Source of the DNA: Simmondsia chinensis
Lineage: Eukaryota > Streptophyta > Magnoliopsida > Caryophyllales > Simmondsiaceae
Length of the DNA: 64,000 bases
Reading direction: 5' to 3'
NCBI GenBank assembly: GCA_018398585.1
Contig: JAGTTD010000011.1
Coordinates: forward strand, 5,145,001 to 5,209,000
Below, piece by piece: positions 25,701 through 37,340 of this stretch. The notes beneath the pieces were generated by a model. It did no database searches, was not told the origin of the DNA, and saw nothing but the letters and a program-made list of their open reading frames with translations. Position numbers and translations under genes: made by a program. Numbering within the stretch: the first letter of the stretch is position 1; the number at the start of each line of letters is the position of its first letter.

Positions 25701-28700
25701 CTTTATAACTAAACATACACAAACACAAGTTGGATATTCACCATTAAAACCAAACATACACAGTGTATGGTTTCTCCTAACCTACTAATTGCACAAAAAA
25801 AGCCTACAGAAGTTGAATTTAAACCATTAAAAGCAATCATACACAGTGTATGTTGAACATACACCTTTATTACTCAACATACACAAACACAAGTTGGATA
25901 TTCACCATTAAAACAAAACTTACACAGTGTATGGTTGCTCCTAACCCACTAATTGCATAAAAAAAGCCTACACAAGCTGATTTTACACCATTAAAACCAA
26001 ACATATACAGTGTATGGTTGCTCCTAACCCACTCATTGCTTAAAAAACATCTACACAAGTTGATTTTATACCATTAAAACCGAGCATACGCAGTGTATGT
26101 TTATCATACACTTTTGTTACTCAACATACACAAGCACAAGTTGGATATTCATCATTAAAACAAAACATACACAGTGCATGGTTGCTCCTAACCAACTAAT
26201 TGCTTAAAAAAAGCCAACACAAGTTGATTTTACACCATTAAAACCAAGCATACACAGTGTATGCTCATCATACACCTTTATTACTCAACATCCACAAACA
26301 CAAGTTGGATATTCACCATTAAAACCATACATACACAGTGTATGGTTGCTTCTAACCCATTAATTGCTTAAAAAAGGCCTACACAAGTTGAATTTACACC
26401 ATTAAAACCAATCATACACAGTGAATGTTGATCATACACCTTTATTACTCAACATACACAAGCACAAGTTCGTTATTCACCATAAAAACCAAACATACAC
26501 AGTGTATGGTTGGTCATAACCCACTAATTGCTTAAAAAAAAGCCTAGACAAGGTGATTTTACACCATTAAAACCAAGCATACATAGTGTATGTTGATAGT
26601 ACACCTTTATTACTCAACATACACAAACACAAGTTGGATATTCACCATTAAAACCAAACATACACAGTGTATGTTTGCTCCTAACCCACTAATTGCTTAA
26701 ACAACGTCTACAAAAGTTTATTTTACACCATCAAAACCAAGCATACATAGTGTATGTTGATCATACACCTTCATTACTCAACATACGCAGGCACAAGTTC
26801 GTTATTCACCATAAAAACCAAACATACACAGTGTATGGTTGCTCCTAACCCACTAATTGCTTAAAAAAGGCATACACAAGTTGATTTTACACCATTAAAA
26901 CCAAGTATACACAGTGTATGCTGATCATACACCTTTATTACTCAACACCCACAAACACAAGTTGGATATTCACCATTAAAACAAAACATACACAGTGTAT
27001 GGTTGCTCCTAACCCACTAATTGCTTAAAAAAAGCCTGCACAAGTTGAATTTACACCATTAAAACCAATCATACACAGTGTATGTTGATCATACACATTT
27101 ATTACTCAACATACACAAACACAAGTTGGATATTCACCATTAAAACAAAACATACACAGTGTATGGTTGCTCCTAACCCACTAATTACTTAAAAAAAAGC
27201 CTGCACAAGTTGAATTTACACCATTAAAACCAATCATACACAGTGAATGTTGATCATACACCTTTATTACTCAACATACACACGCACAAGTTCGTTATTC
27301 ACCTTAAAAATCCAAACATACACAGTGTATGGTTGCTCCTAACCCACTAATTGCTTAAAAAAAGCCTACACAAGTTGATTTTACACCATTAAAACCAAGC
27401 ATACACCGTGTAAGTTGATAATACACCTTTATTCCTCAACATACACAAACACAAGTTGGATAGTCACCATTGAAACCAAACATACACAGTGTATGCTTGC
27501 TCCTAACACACTAATTGCTTAAAAAAAGCCAACAAAAGTTGAATTTACATCATTAAAAGCCATCATACATGGTGTATGTTGATCATACACCTTTATTACT
27601 CAACATGCACAAACACAAGTTGGTTATTCACTATAAAAACCAAATATACACAATGTATGGTTGCTCCTAACCCACTAATTGCTAAAAAAAAGCCTACACA
27701 AGGTGATTTTACACCATTAAAACTAAGCATACACAGTGTATGTTGATCATACACCTTTACTACTCAACATACACAAACAGAAGTTGGATATTCACCATTA
27801 AAACCAAACATACACAGTGTATGTTTGCTCCTAACCCACTAATTGCTTAAACAACGTCTACAAAAGTTTATTTTACACCATTAAAACCAAGCATACACAG
27901 TGCATGTTGATCATACACCTTCATTACTCAACATACACAGGCACAAGTTCGTTATTCACCATAAAAACCAAACATACACAGTGTATGGTTGCTCCTAACC
28001 CACTAATTGCTTAAAAATAGCATACACAAGTTGATTTTACACCATTAAAACCAAGTATACACAGTGTATGCTGACCATACACCTTTATTACTCAACATAC
28101 ACAAACACAAGTTGGATATTCACCATTAAAACCATACATACACAGTGTATGGTTGCTCCTAACCCACTAATTGCTTAAAAAAAGCCTACACAAGTTGAAT
28201 TTACACCATTAAAATCAATCATACACAGTGTATGTTGATCATACACCTTTATTACTCAACATACACAAGCACAAGTTCGTTATTCACCTTAAAAATCCAA
28301 ACATACACAGTGTATGGTTGCTCCTAACCCACTAATTGCTTAAAAAAAGCCTGCACAAGTTGATTTTACACCATTAAAACCAAGCATACACCGTGTAAGT
28401 TGATCATACACCTTTATTCCTCAACATACACAAACACAAGATGGATATTCACCATTAAAACCAAACATACACAGTGTATGCTTGCTCCTAACCCACTAAT
28501 TGCTTAAAAAAAGCCTACACAAGTTGAATTTACACCATTAAAAGCAATCATACATGGTGTACGTTGATCATACACCTTTATTACTCAACATACACAAACA
28601 CAAGATGGATATTCACCATTAAAACCAAACATACACAGTGTATGGTTGCTCCTAACCCACTAATTGCTTAAAAACATCTACACAAGTTGATTTTACACCA

Positions 28701-31700
28701 TTAAAACCAAGCATACACAGTGTATGTCTGTCATACACCTTTATTCCTAACATACACAAACGCAAGCTTGATATTCACCATTAAAACCAAATACACACAG
28801 TGTATGGTTGCTCCTAATCCACTAATTGCATAAAAAAAGCCTACACAAAATACACACAGTGTATGGTTGCTCCTAATCCACTAATTGCCTAAAAAAAGCC
28901 TACACAAGTTCAATTTACACCATTAAAACAAATCATACACAGTATATGTTGATCATACACCTTTATTACTCAACATACCCAAACACAAGTTGGTTATTCA
29001 CCATAAAAACCAAACATACACAGTGTATGGTTGCTTCTAACCCACTAATTGCTTAAAAAAAGCGTACACAAGTTGAAGTCACACCATTAAAACCAATCAT
29101 ACACAGTCTATGTTGATCATACACCTTTATAACTCAACATACACAAACACAAGTTGGATATTCACCATTAAAACCAAACATACATAGTGTATGGTTGCTC
29201 CTAACCAACTAATTGCTCAAAAAAAGCCTACACAAGTTGAATTTACACCATTAAAACCAATCATACACAGTGTATGTTGATCATACACCTTTATTACTCA
29301 ACATAAACAAACACAAGTTGGATATTCACCATTAAAACCAAACATACACAGTGTATGGTTGCTCCTAACCCACAAATTGCTTAAAAAAAGCCTACACAAG
29401 TTAATTTTACGCCATTAAAACCAAACATACACTGTGTATGGTTGCTCCTAACCCACTAATTGCTTAAAAAACGTCTACACAAGTTGACTTTACACCATTA
29501 AAACCAAGCATACACAAGGTATGTTGATCATACACCTTTATTACTCAACATACACAAGCACAAGTTCGTTATTCACAATAAAAACCAAACATACACAGTG
29601 TATGGTTGCTCCTAACACTCTAATTACTCAAAAAAAAGCCTACAGAAGTTGAATTTACACCATTAAAACCAATCATACACAGTGTATGTTGATCATACAC
29701 CTTTATTACTGAACATACACAAGCACAAGTTCGTTATTCACAATAAAAACCAAACATACATAGTGTATGGTTGCTCCTATCCCAATAATTGCTTAAAAAA
29801 AGCCTACCCAAGTTAATTTTACACCATTAAAAAAAAGCATACACAGTGTATGTTGATCATACACCTTTATAACTCAACATGCACAAACAAAAGTTGGATA
29901 TTCCCCATTAAAACCAAACATACACAGTGTATGGTTGCTCCTAACCCACTAATTGCTTAAAAAATGTCTACACAAGTTGATTTTAACCCATCAAAACCAA
30001 GCATACACAGTGTATGTTGATCATACGCCTTTATTCCTAACATACACAAACACAAGTTGGATATTCACCATTAAAACCAAACATACACCGTGTATGGTTG
30101 CTCCTAACCCACTAATTGCTTAAAAAAAGCCTACACAAGTTCAATTTACACCATTAAAACAAATCATACACAGTATATTTTATCATACACCTTTATTACT
30201 CAACATACACAAACACAAGTTGGTTATTCACCATAAAAACCGAACATACACAGTGTATGGTTGCTCCTAACCCACTAATTGCTTAAAAAAAGCCTACACA
30301 AGTTGAATTCACACCATTAAAACCAATCATACACAGTGTATGTTGATCATACACCTTTATAACTAAACATACACAATCACAAGTTGGATATTCACCATTA
30401 AAACCAAACATACACAGTGTATGGTTTCTCCTAACCTACTAAATGCTCAAAAAAAGCCTACAGAAGTTGAATTTACACCATTAAAAGCAATCATACACAG
30501 TGTATGTTGATCATACACCTTTATTACTACACATACACAAACACAAGTTGGATATTCACCATTAAAACCAAACATACACAGTGTATGGTTACTCCTAACC
30601 CACTAATTGCATAAAAAAAGCCTACACAAGCAGATTTTACACCATTAAAACCGAACATACACAGTGTATGGTTGCTCCTAACCCACTAATTGCTTAAAAA
30701 ACGTCTACACGAGTTGATTTTATACCATTAAAACCAAGCATACACAGTGTATGTTTATCATACACTTTTGTTACTCAACATACACAAGCACAAGTTAGAT
30801 ATTCATCATTAAACCAAAACATACACAGTGTATGGTTACTCCTAACCAACTAATTGCTTAATAAAAGCCTACACAAGTTGATTTTACACCATTAAAACCA
30901 AGCATACACAGTGTACGCTGATCATACACCTTTATTACTCGACATACACCAACACAAGTTGGATATTCACCATTAAAACCATACACACACAGTGTATGGT
31001 TGCTTCTAAACCATTAATTGCTTAAAAAAGGCCTACACAAGTTGAATTTACACCATTAAAACCAATCATACACGGTGTATGTTGATCATACACCTTTATT
31101 ACTCAACATACACAAGCACAAGTTTGTTATTCACCATAAAAACCAAACATACACAGTGTATGGTTGCTCCTAACCCACTAATTGCTTAAAAAAAGCCTAC
31201 ACAAGGTGATTTTACCCCATTAAAACCAAGCATACATAGTATATGTAGATCATACACCTTTATTACTCAACATACACAAACACAAGTTGGATATCCACCA
31301 TTAAAACCAAACATACACAGTGTATGTTTGATCCCAACCCACTAATTGCTTAAACAACGTCTACAAAAGTTTATTTTACACCATTAAAACCAAGCATACA
31401 CAGTGTATGTTGATCATACACCTTCATTACTCAACATACACAGGCACAAGTTCGTTATTCACCATAAAAACCAAACATACACAGTGTATGGTTGCTCCTA
31501 ACCCACTAATTGCTTAAAAAAAGCATACACAAGTTGATTCTACACCATTAAAACCAAGTATACACAGTGTATGCTGATCATACACCTTTATTACTCAACA
31601 TACACAAACACAAGTTGGATATTCACCATTAAAACCATACATACACAGTGTATGGTTGCTCCTAACCCACTAATTGCTTAAAAAAAGCCTACACAAGTTG

Positions 31701-34700
31701 AATTTACACCATTAAAACCAATCATACACAGTGTATGTTGATCATACACCTTTATTACTCAACATACACAAACACAAGTTGGATATTCACCATTAAAACC
31801 AAACATACACAGTGTATGGTTGCTCCTAACCCACAAATTACTTAAAAAAAGCCTACCCAAGTTGATTTTACACCATTAAAACCAAACATACACATTGTAT
31901 GGTTGCTCCTAACCTACTAATTGCATAAAAAACGTCTACACAAGTTGATTTTACACCATTAAAACCAAGCATACACAGTGTATGTTGATCATAATCATTT
32001 ATTACTCAACATACACAAGCACAAGTTCGTTATTCACAATAAAAATCAAACATACACAGTGTATGGTTGCTCCTAACCCACTAATTGCTTAAAAAAAAGC
32101 CTACCCAAGTTGATTTTACACCATTAAAACCAAGTATACACAGTGTAGGTTGATCATACACCTTTATTACTCAATATAAACAAACACAAGTTGGATATTC
32201 ACCATTAAAACCAAACATACACAGTGTATGGTTGCTTCTAACCAACTAATTGCTTAAAAAACGTCTACACTAGTTGATTTTACACCATTAAAGCCAAGCA
32301 TACACAGTGTATGTCTATCATACACCTTTATTCCTAACATACACAAACACAAGTTGGATATTCAACATTAAAACAAAACATACACAGTGTATGGTTGCTC
32401 CTAACCCACTAATTGCTTAAAAAAAAGCCTACACAAGTTGATTTTACACCACTAAAACCTATCATACACAGTGTATGTTGATCATGCCCCTTTATTACTC
32501 AACATACACAAGCACAAGTTCGTTATTCACCATAAAAACCAAACATACACAGTGTATGGTTGCTCCTAACCCACTAATTGCTTAAAAAATGCCCACACAA
32601 TTTGATTTTTCACCATTAAAACCAAACATACACAGTGTATGTTGATCATACACCTTTATTACTCAACATACACAAACACAAGTTGGATATTCACCATTAA
32701 AACCAAACATACACAGTGTATGGTTGCTCCTAACCCACTAATTGCTTAAAAAACGTCTACACAAGTTGATTTTACACCATTAAAACCAAGCATACACAGT
32801 GTATGTTGATCATACACTTTTATTACTCAACATACATAAACACAAGTTGGATATTCATCATTAAAACAAAACATACATAGTGTATGGTAGCTCCTAACCC
32901 ACTAATTGCTTAAAAAAAGCCTACACAAGTTGATTTTACACCATTAAAACCAAGCATACACAATGTATGCTGATCATACACCTTTATTACTCAACATACA
33001 CAAACACAAGTTAGATAGTCACCATTAAAACCATGCATACACAGTGTATGGTTGCTCCTAACCCTCTAATCGCTTTAAAAAAGCCTACACAAGTTGAATT
33101 TACACCATTAAAACCAATCATGCATAGTGTATGTTGATCATACACCGTTATTACTCAACATACACAAACACAAGTTGGATATTCACCATTAATACAAAAC
33201 ATACACCGTGTATGTTTGCTCCTAACCCACTAATTGCTCAAAAAACGTCTACACAAGTTGATTTTACACCATTAAAACCAAGCATACACATTGTATGTTG
33301 ATCATACACCTTTATTCCTCAGCATACACAAGCACAAGTTGGATATTCCCCATTAAAACAAAACATACACAGTGTATGGTTACTCCTAACCCACTAATTG
33401 CTTAAAAAAAGCCTACACAAGTTCAATTTACACCATTAAAACCAAACATACACAGTGTATGGTTGCTCCTAACCTACTAATTGCTTAAAAAAAGCCTACA
33501 CAAGTTGATTTTACACCATTAATACCAAACATACGCAGTGTATGATTGCTCCTAACCCACTAATTGCTTAAAAAACGTCTACACAAGTAGCTTTTACACA
33601 TTAAAACCAAGCATACACAGTGTATGTTGATCATACACCTTTATTACACAACATACACAAACACAAGTTAGATATTCATCATTAAAACAAAACATACACG
33701 GTGTATGGTTGCTCCGAACCCACTAATTGCTCAAAAAAAGCGTACACAAGTTGATTTTACACTATTAAAACCAAGCATATATAGTGTATGCTGATCATAC
33801 ACCTTTATTACTCAACATACACAAGCACAAGTTGGATATTCACCATTAAACCCATACATACACAATGTATGGTTGCTCCTAACCCACTAATTGCTTAAAA
33901 AAAGCCTACACAAGTTGAATTTACACCATTAAAACCAATCATACACAGTGTATGTTGATCATACACCTTTATTACTCAACATACACAAGCACAAGTTCGT
34001 TATTCACCTTGAAAATCCAAACATACGCAGTGTATGGCTGCTCCTAACCCACTAATTGCTTAAAAAAAAGCCTACACAAGTTGATTTTACACCATTAAAA
34101 CCAAGCATACACAGTGTAAGTTGATCATACACCTTTATTCCTCAACTTACACAAACACAAGTTGGATATTCACCATTAAAACCAAACATACACAGTGTAT
34201 GCTTGCTCCTAACCCACTAATTGCTTAAAAAAAGCCTACACAAGTTAAATTTACACCATTAAAAGCAACCATACACGGTGTATGTTGATCATACACCGTT
34301 ATTACTCAACATGCACAAACACAAGTTGGTTATTCACTATAAAAACCAAACATACACAATGTATGGTTGCTCCTAACCCCCTAATTGCTTAAAAAAAGCC
34401 TACACAAGTTGATTTTACACCATCGAAACCAAGCATACACAGTGTATGTTCATCATACACCTTTATTACTCAACATAAACAAACACAAGGTGGATATTCA
34501 CCATTAAAATCAAACATACACAGTGTATGGTTGCTCCTAACCCACTAATTGCTTAAAAAACATCTACACAAGTTGATTTTACACCATTAAAACCAAGCAT
34601 ATGCAGTGTATGTTGATCATGCACCTTTATTTCTCAACATACACAAACACAAGTTGTATATTCGCCATTATAACCAAACATATACAGTGTATGGTTGCTC

Positions 34701-35450
34701 TTAACCCACTAATTGCTTAAAAAAAGCCTACACATGTTGAATTTACACCATGAAAACCAATCATGCACAGTGTATGTTGATCATACATCTTTATTACTCA
34801 ACATACAGAAACACAAGTTGGTTATTCACCATAAAAACCAAACATACACAGTGTATGGTTGCTCCTAACCCACTAATTGCTTAAAAAAAGCCTACACAAG
34901 GTGATTTTACACCATTAAAACCAAGCATACACAGTGTATGTTGATCATACACCTTTATTACTCAACATACACAAACACAAGTTGGATATTCACCATTAAA
35001 ACCAAACGTACATAGTGTATGATTGCTCCTAACCCACTAATTGCTTAAAAAAAGCCTACGCAAGTTGATTTTACACAATTAAAGCCATGCATACACAGTG
35101 TATGTTGATCATACACCTTTATTACTCGACATACACAAACACAAGTTGAATATTCACCATTAAAACCAAACATACACAGTGTATGGTTACTCCTAACCTA
35201 CTAATTGCTTAAAAAAAGACTACGCAAGTTGATTTTATACCATTAAAACCTAGCATACGGAGTGTATGTTGATCATACTCCTTTATTACTCGACATACAC
35301 AAACACAAGTTGGATATTCACCATTAAAACCGAACATACACAGTGTATGGTTGCTCCTAACCCACTAATTGCTTAAAAAAAGCCTACACAAGTTGATTTT
35401 ACACCATTAAAACCAATCATACGTAGTGTATGTTGATTCATAAACCATGC
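16753..35450 (-). repeat. Right satellite array, about 164-bp dimer, inverted
   Basis: About 114 head-to-tail dimers of roughly 164 bp. Half 1: CATACACAGTGTATGGTTGC, then TCCTAACCCACTAATTGCTT, an A run, GCCTACACAAGTTGATTTTA, CACCATTAAAACCAAG. Half 2: CATACACAGTGTATGTTGAT, CATACACCTTTATTACTCAA, CATACACAAACACAAGTTGG, ATATTCACCATTAAAACCAA. Both halves share ATTAAAACCAA plus the palindrome, so the dimer comes from an ancestral monomer of about 82 bp. Reverse-complemented, it matches the left array (GGTTTTAATGGTG..AAATCAACTTGT; AATTAGTGGGTTAGG). I found no SINE in this array, and no gene: open frames of 60-88 codons are read-through of the repeat. Confidence 0.95.
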
Positions 35451-36130
35451 ATGTGTGTCGGCACACGGGGATTGCATGAAATACACTTATAAACGTTGAT
35501 TTTACTTCATTATACCCCAAAACATGCCAGAAGTTGATTTTACACCAATAAAACACACTAACCCTTACTCAAAAAGCCACTAACACCAAAACCCTAAACC
35601 CTAACAGGTACTATACATTTCCCTACAAAAATAGCTTCGAAAATCGGTGCTCACATTCGGAAATGGTGATTAAACCCTAGAGCAGCAACAGGGCAAGGAT
35701 GAAGGTGTGAAAATAGAGGATATCACCACCCACCTCTGCAGATACACCCACGGGAATGGGAATCGCAGCTAAAGTTAGAGGTGAAAGAGGATGAACGGGT
35801 GAGAGAAAGAGGAGAGAGAGAATGAACGGATGTGAGAAAGAGGAGAGAGAGGGTGGCTTGCAAAACACGTTTGGTTTTGGGGAAGAGAGGAGACGTGAAG
35901 GGGAGGAGGTAAATTCAAAAATTACAGCTGTAGAGTTAAATGTGAGGAGAGAGAAGGAGAGATGGAAGGGACGGGTGGCATTGTGGGCATTAAATGAGGA
36001 GAGAGAAAAAGGACGGGTGGGGGGGTTAGGGGTGGGAGGACATTTTTGTCCAAAAAGGTTTATTTACGGTTTTAGGGGTCTATTTTAGGTTAAATGGAGG
36101 CTGGGGGGTCTATTTCTGGTGATTTTCCAT
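35451..36130. other. Decayed array end and putative MULE right terminus
   Basis: Up to about 35560 degenerate monomers remain (GTTGATTTTACTTCATTATA; GAAGTTGATTTTACACCAAT). Next come ACCCTAAACCCTAAC (about 35593), a segment near 35770-35860 in which a GAACGG-GTGAGAAAGAGGAGAGAGAG phrase occurs twice, and a purine-rich stretch. From about 36050 the sequence has repeated GGGGTCTATTT words and ends GGTGATTTTCC; on the minus strand this reads GGAAAATCACC...AAATAGACCCC, the look of a plant MULE terminal inverted repeat. I infer this is the right end of the array-bearing element, but the left end is outside the window, so the repeat cannot be matched. The longest open frame (35822-36088, 88 codons, Arg/Glu-rich) is low-complexity and not called. 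Confidence 0.4.
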
Positions 36131-36146
36131 TCAAAAAAGCAAACCA

Positions 36147-36175
<29 letters not shown>
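36147..36175. repeat. Poly-C tract
   Basis: 29 uninterrupted C residues, followed within a few bases by a 13-A run. It lies just outside the proposed MULE terminus. Length is likely to be unstable in replication and sequencing. Confidence 0.95.
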
Positions 36176-36177
<2 letters not shown>

Positions 36178-36558
36178 CCTCAAAAAAAAAAAAAAGAAGA
36201 GAATTTTCACCGAAAAATGTTAAAGTAAAAAATAATTCAGACAACGGATACATATCTTCATTAGAATTTGATCCATTTTTACCATAAAATGCTAATATGA
36301 GCCATTATTTCAGCAATATATAGATAGTTAAATCAAAATTCAGTGGATGTTTCATGATAATTCAATGAATTTTTGCTGAAACATTGACATGGCTTATACG
36401 TGTTATTATAATCATGCACTACCTTTGCATTTTTTAATAAAATTATCCTGATTCATACAAAAATTATCAAATATCTAAAACTAAGGGTGTCTCATTCTAT
36501 ATATCAAAATATTAGCTATTTAAGTGATAAATGGTCAAAATTTATAGTACTTAAATTA
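36176..36558. other. AT-rich interval, no gene seen
   Basis: AT-rich unique sequence without a convincing reading frame, motif or repeat. It ends in ATAGTACTTAAATTA (36544-36558), the left target duplication of the next SINE fragment. Confidence 0.6.
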
Positions 36559-36625
36559 AAAAAAAAAAAAAAGGAACATACCCAGTGCCTCAAGGGCTCC
36601 CACCTACGTAGGGTCTGGGGGGAGG
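36559..36625 (-). mobile_element. 5'-truncated SINE with AngioSINE-type tail
   Basis: Minus-strand reading: CCTCCCCCCAGACCCTACGTAGGTGGGAGC, GCACTGGGTATGTTCC, then a T run of about 15. The tail is the same as in the array SINEs (GCACTGGGTATGTTCCTT), so it is the same or a sister family. Only the last 65 bp or so is present and the 5S head is missing. Flanks ATAGTACTTAAATTA (36544-36558) and ATAGTACATAAATTA (36626-36640) are a target-site duplication with one mismatch. Confidence 0.8.
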
Positions 36626-36914
36626 ATAGTACATAAATTATAATTTCCCTAAATAATATAGAGAACCTTTGATAATTAATTGAGATCAAAGTTATTTCAA
36701 GTTCTAATTCCATCAAACAATTAGAAGAAGTTATAAAAACCAATAATTAGAGTTTTGTTTGATAAAGTTGAAATTTGAGGAATTTCGCTTAATTTCAAAA
36801 AATTATTGAGGCTTCCTGTTAGTTTGATTTTGCCTGTTGGGAATGTTACTAGTTCAATTTGATATTTTAATTATTTTTTACTGCTATTTTTTGCCTGGAT
36901 GGTCATGTAATTCT
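36626..36914. other. AT-rich interval, no gene seen
   Basis: Begins with the right target duplication of the SINE fragment. No motif or reading frame with family resemblance was found before the Copia element. Confidence 0.6.
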
Positions 36915-36919
36915 GACAT

Positions 36920-37310
36920 TGTGAAGTAAATACCACCCAAGAATAGGATTCGATTCAATTACTACAACAAATATTAGAAGTAAATAATAGGGTAAAAGAG
37001 AACAAACGAAGGAGACAATGATTTATGCGGAAAACCCTCTTCAATCGAGAGGGGGAAAAACCACGGGCGGAGATGAAGAATCTTTATTGAACGAAATAAT
37101 GGAAGAATTATAATTCACTTCCTCTCTCTCTCTAATGACGGCGCTCTCTCTTTATTGGATCCCTAATGACGAAACCCTCACGTCATATTTATACTCAGCG
37201 TACACTAGGTCAGGAGTAGATCGGGTCTCGATCGATCTGTACTTCCCGATCAATCGGTGAGCTTCATGGATCCTTCTACGATCTGCGTACTTTCTGACCG
37301 ATCGGCAGTT
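36920..37310 (-). repeat. 3' LTR of the minus-strand Copia, truncated inside
   Basis: Matches the right LTR from TGTGAAGTAAATAC onward: shared blocks include AACAAATATTAGAAGTAAA, AAAACCCTCTTCA, TTTATTGAACGAAATAAT, CTCTCTCTAATGACGGCGCT and CCTCACGTCATATTTATACT. The inner end (5' in element orientation) lacks roughly the first 70 nt found in the other LTR and is fused at GTTAACTTAAC to a copy of the polyprotein 3' end, a deletion or rearrangement scar. Confidence 0.85.
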
Positions 37311-37340
37311 AACTTAACAAAACAGCATCTACCCCTCCCA

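Noticed and set aside
16753..35450. A CRISPR array, because of hundreds of regularly spaced palindromic repeats
   Set aside because: The spacers are also repeated, there are no cas genes, and all context is plant nuclear. It is satellite DNA.
35585..35610. Interstitial telomere repeat (ACCCTAAACCCTAAC)
   Set aside because: Only two units. Short AAACCCTA motifs are common in plant promoters and leaders.
35822..36088. 88-codon Arg/Glu-rich reading frame
   Set aside because: Low-complexity purine-rich DNA without homology; it lies across the proposed element end.
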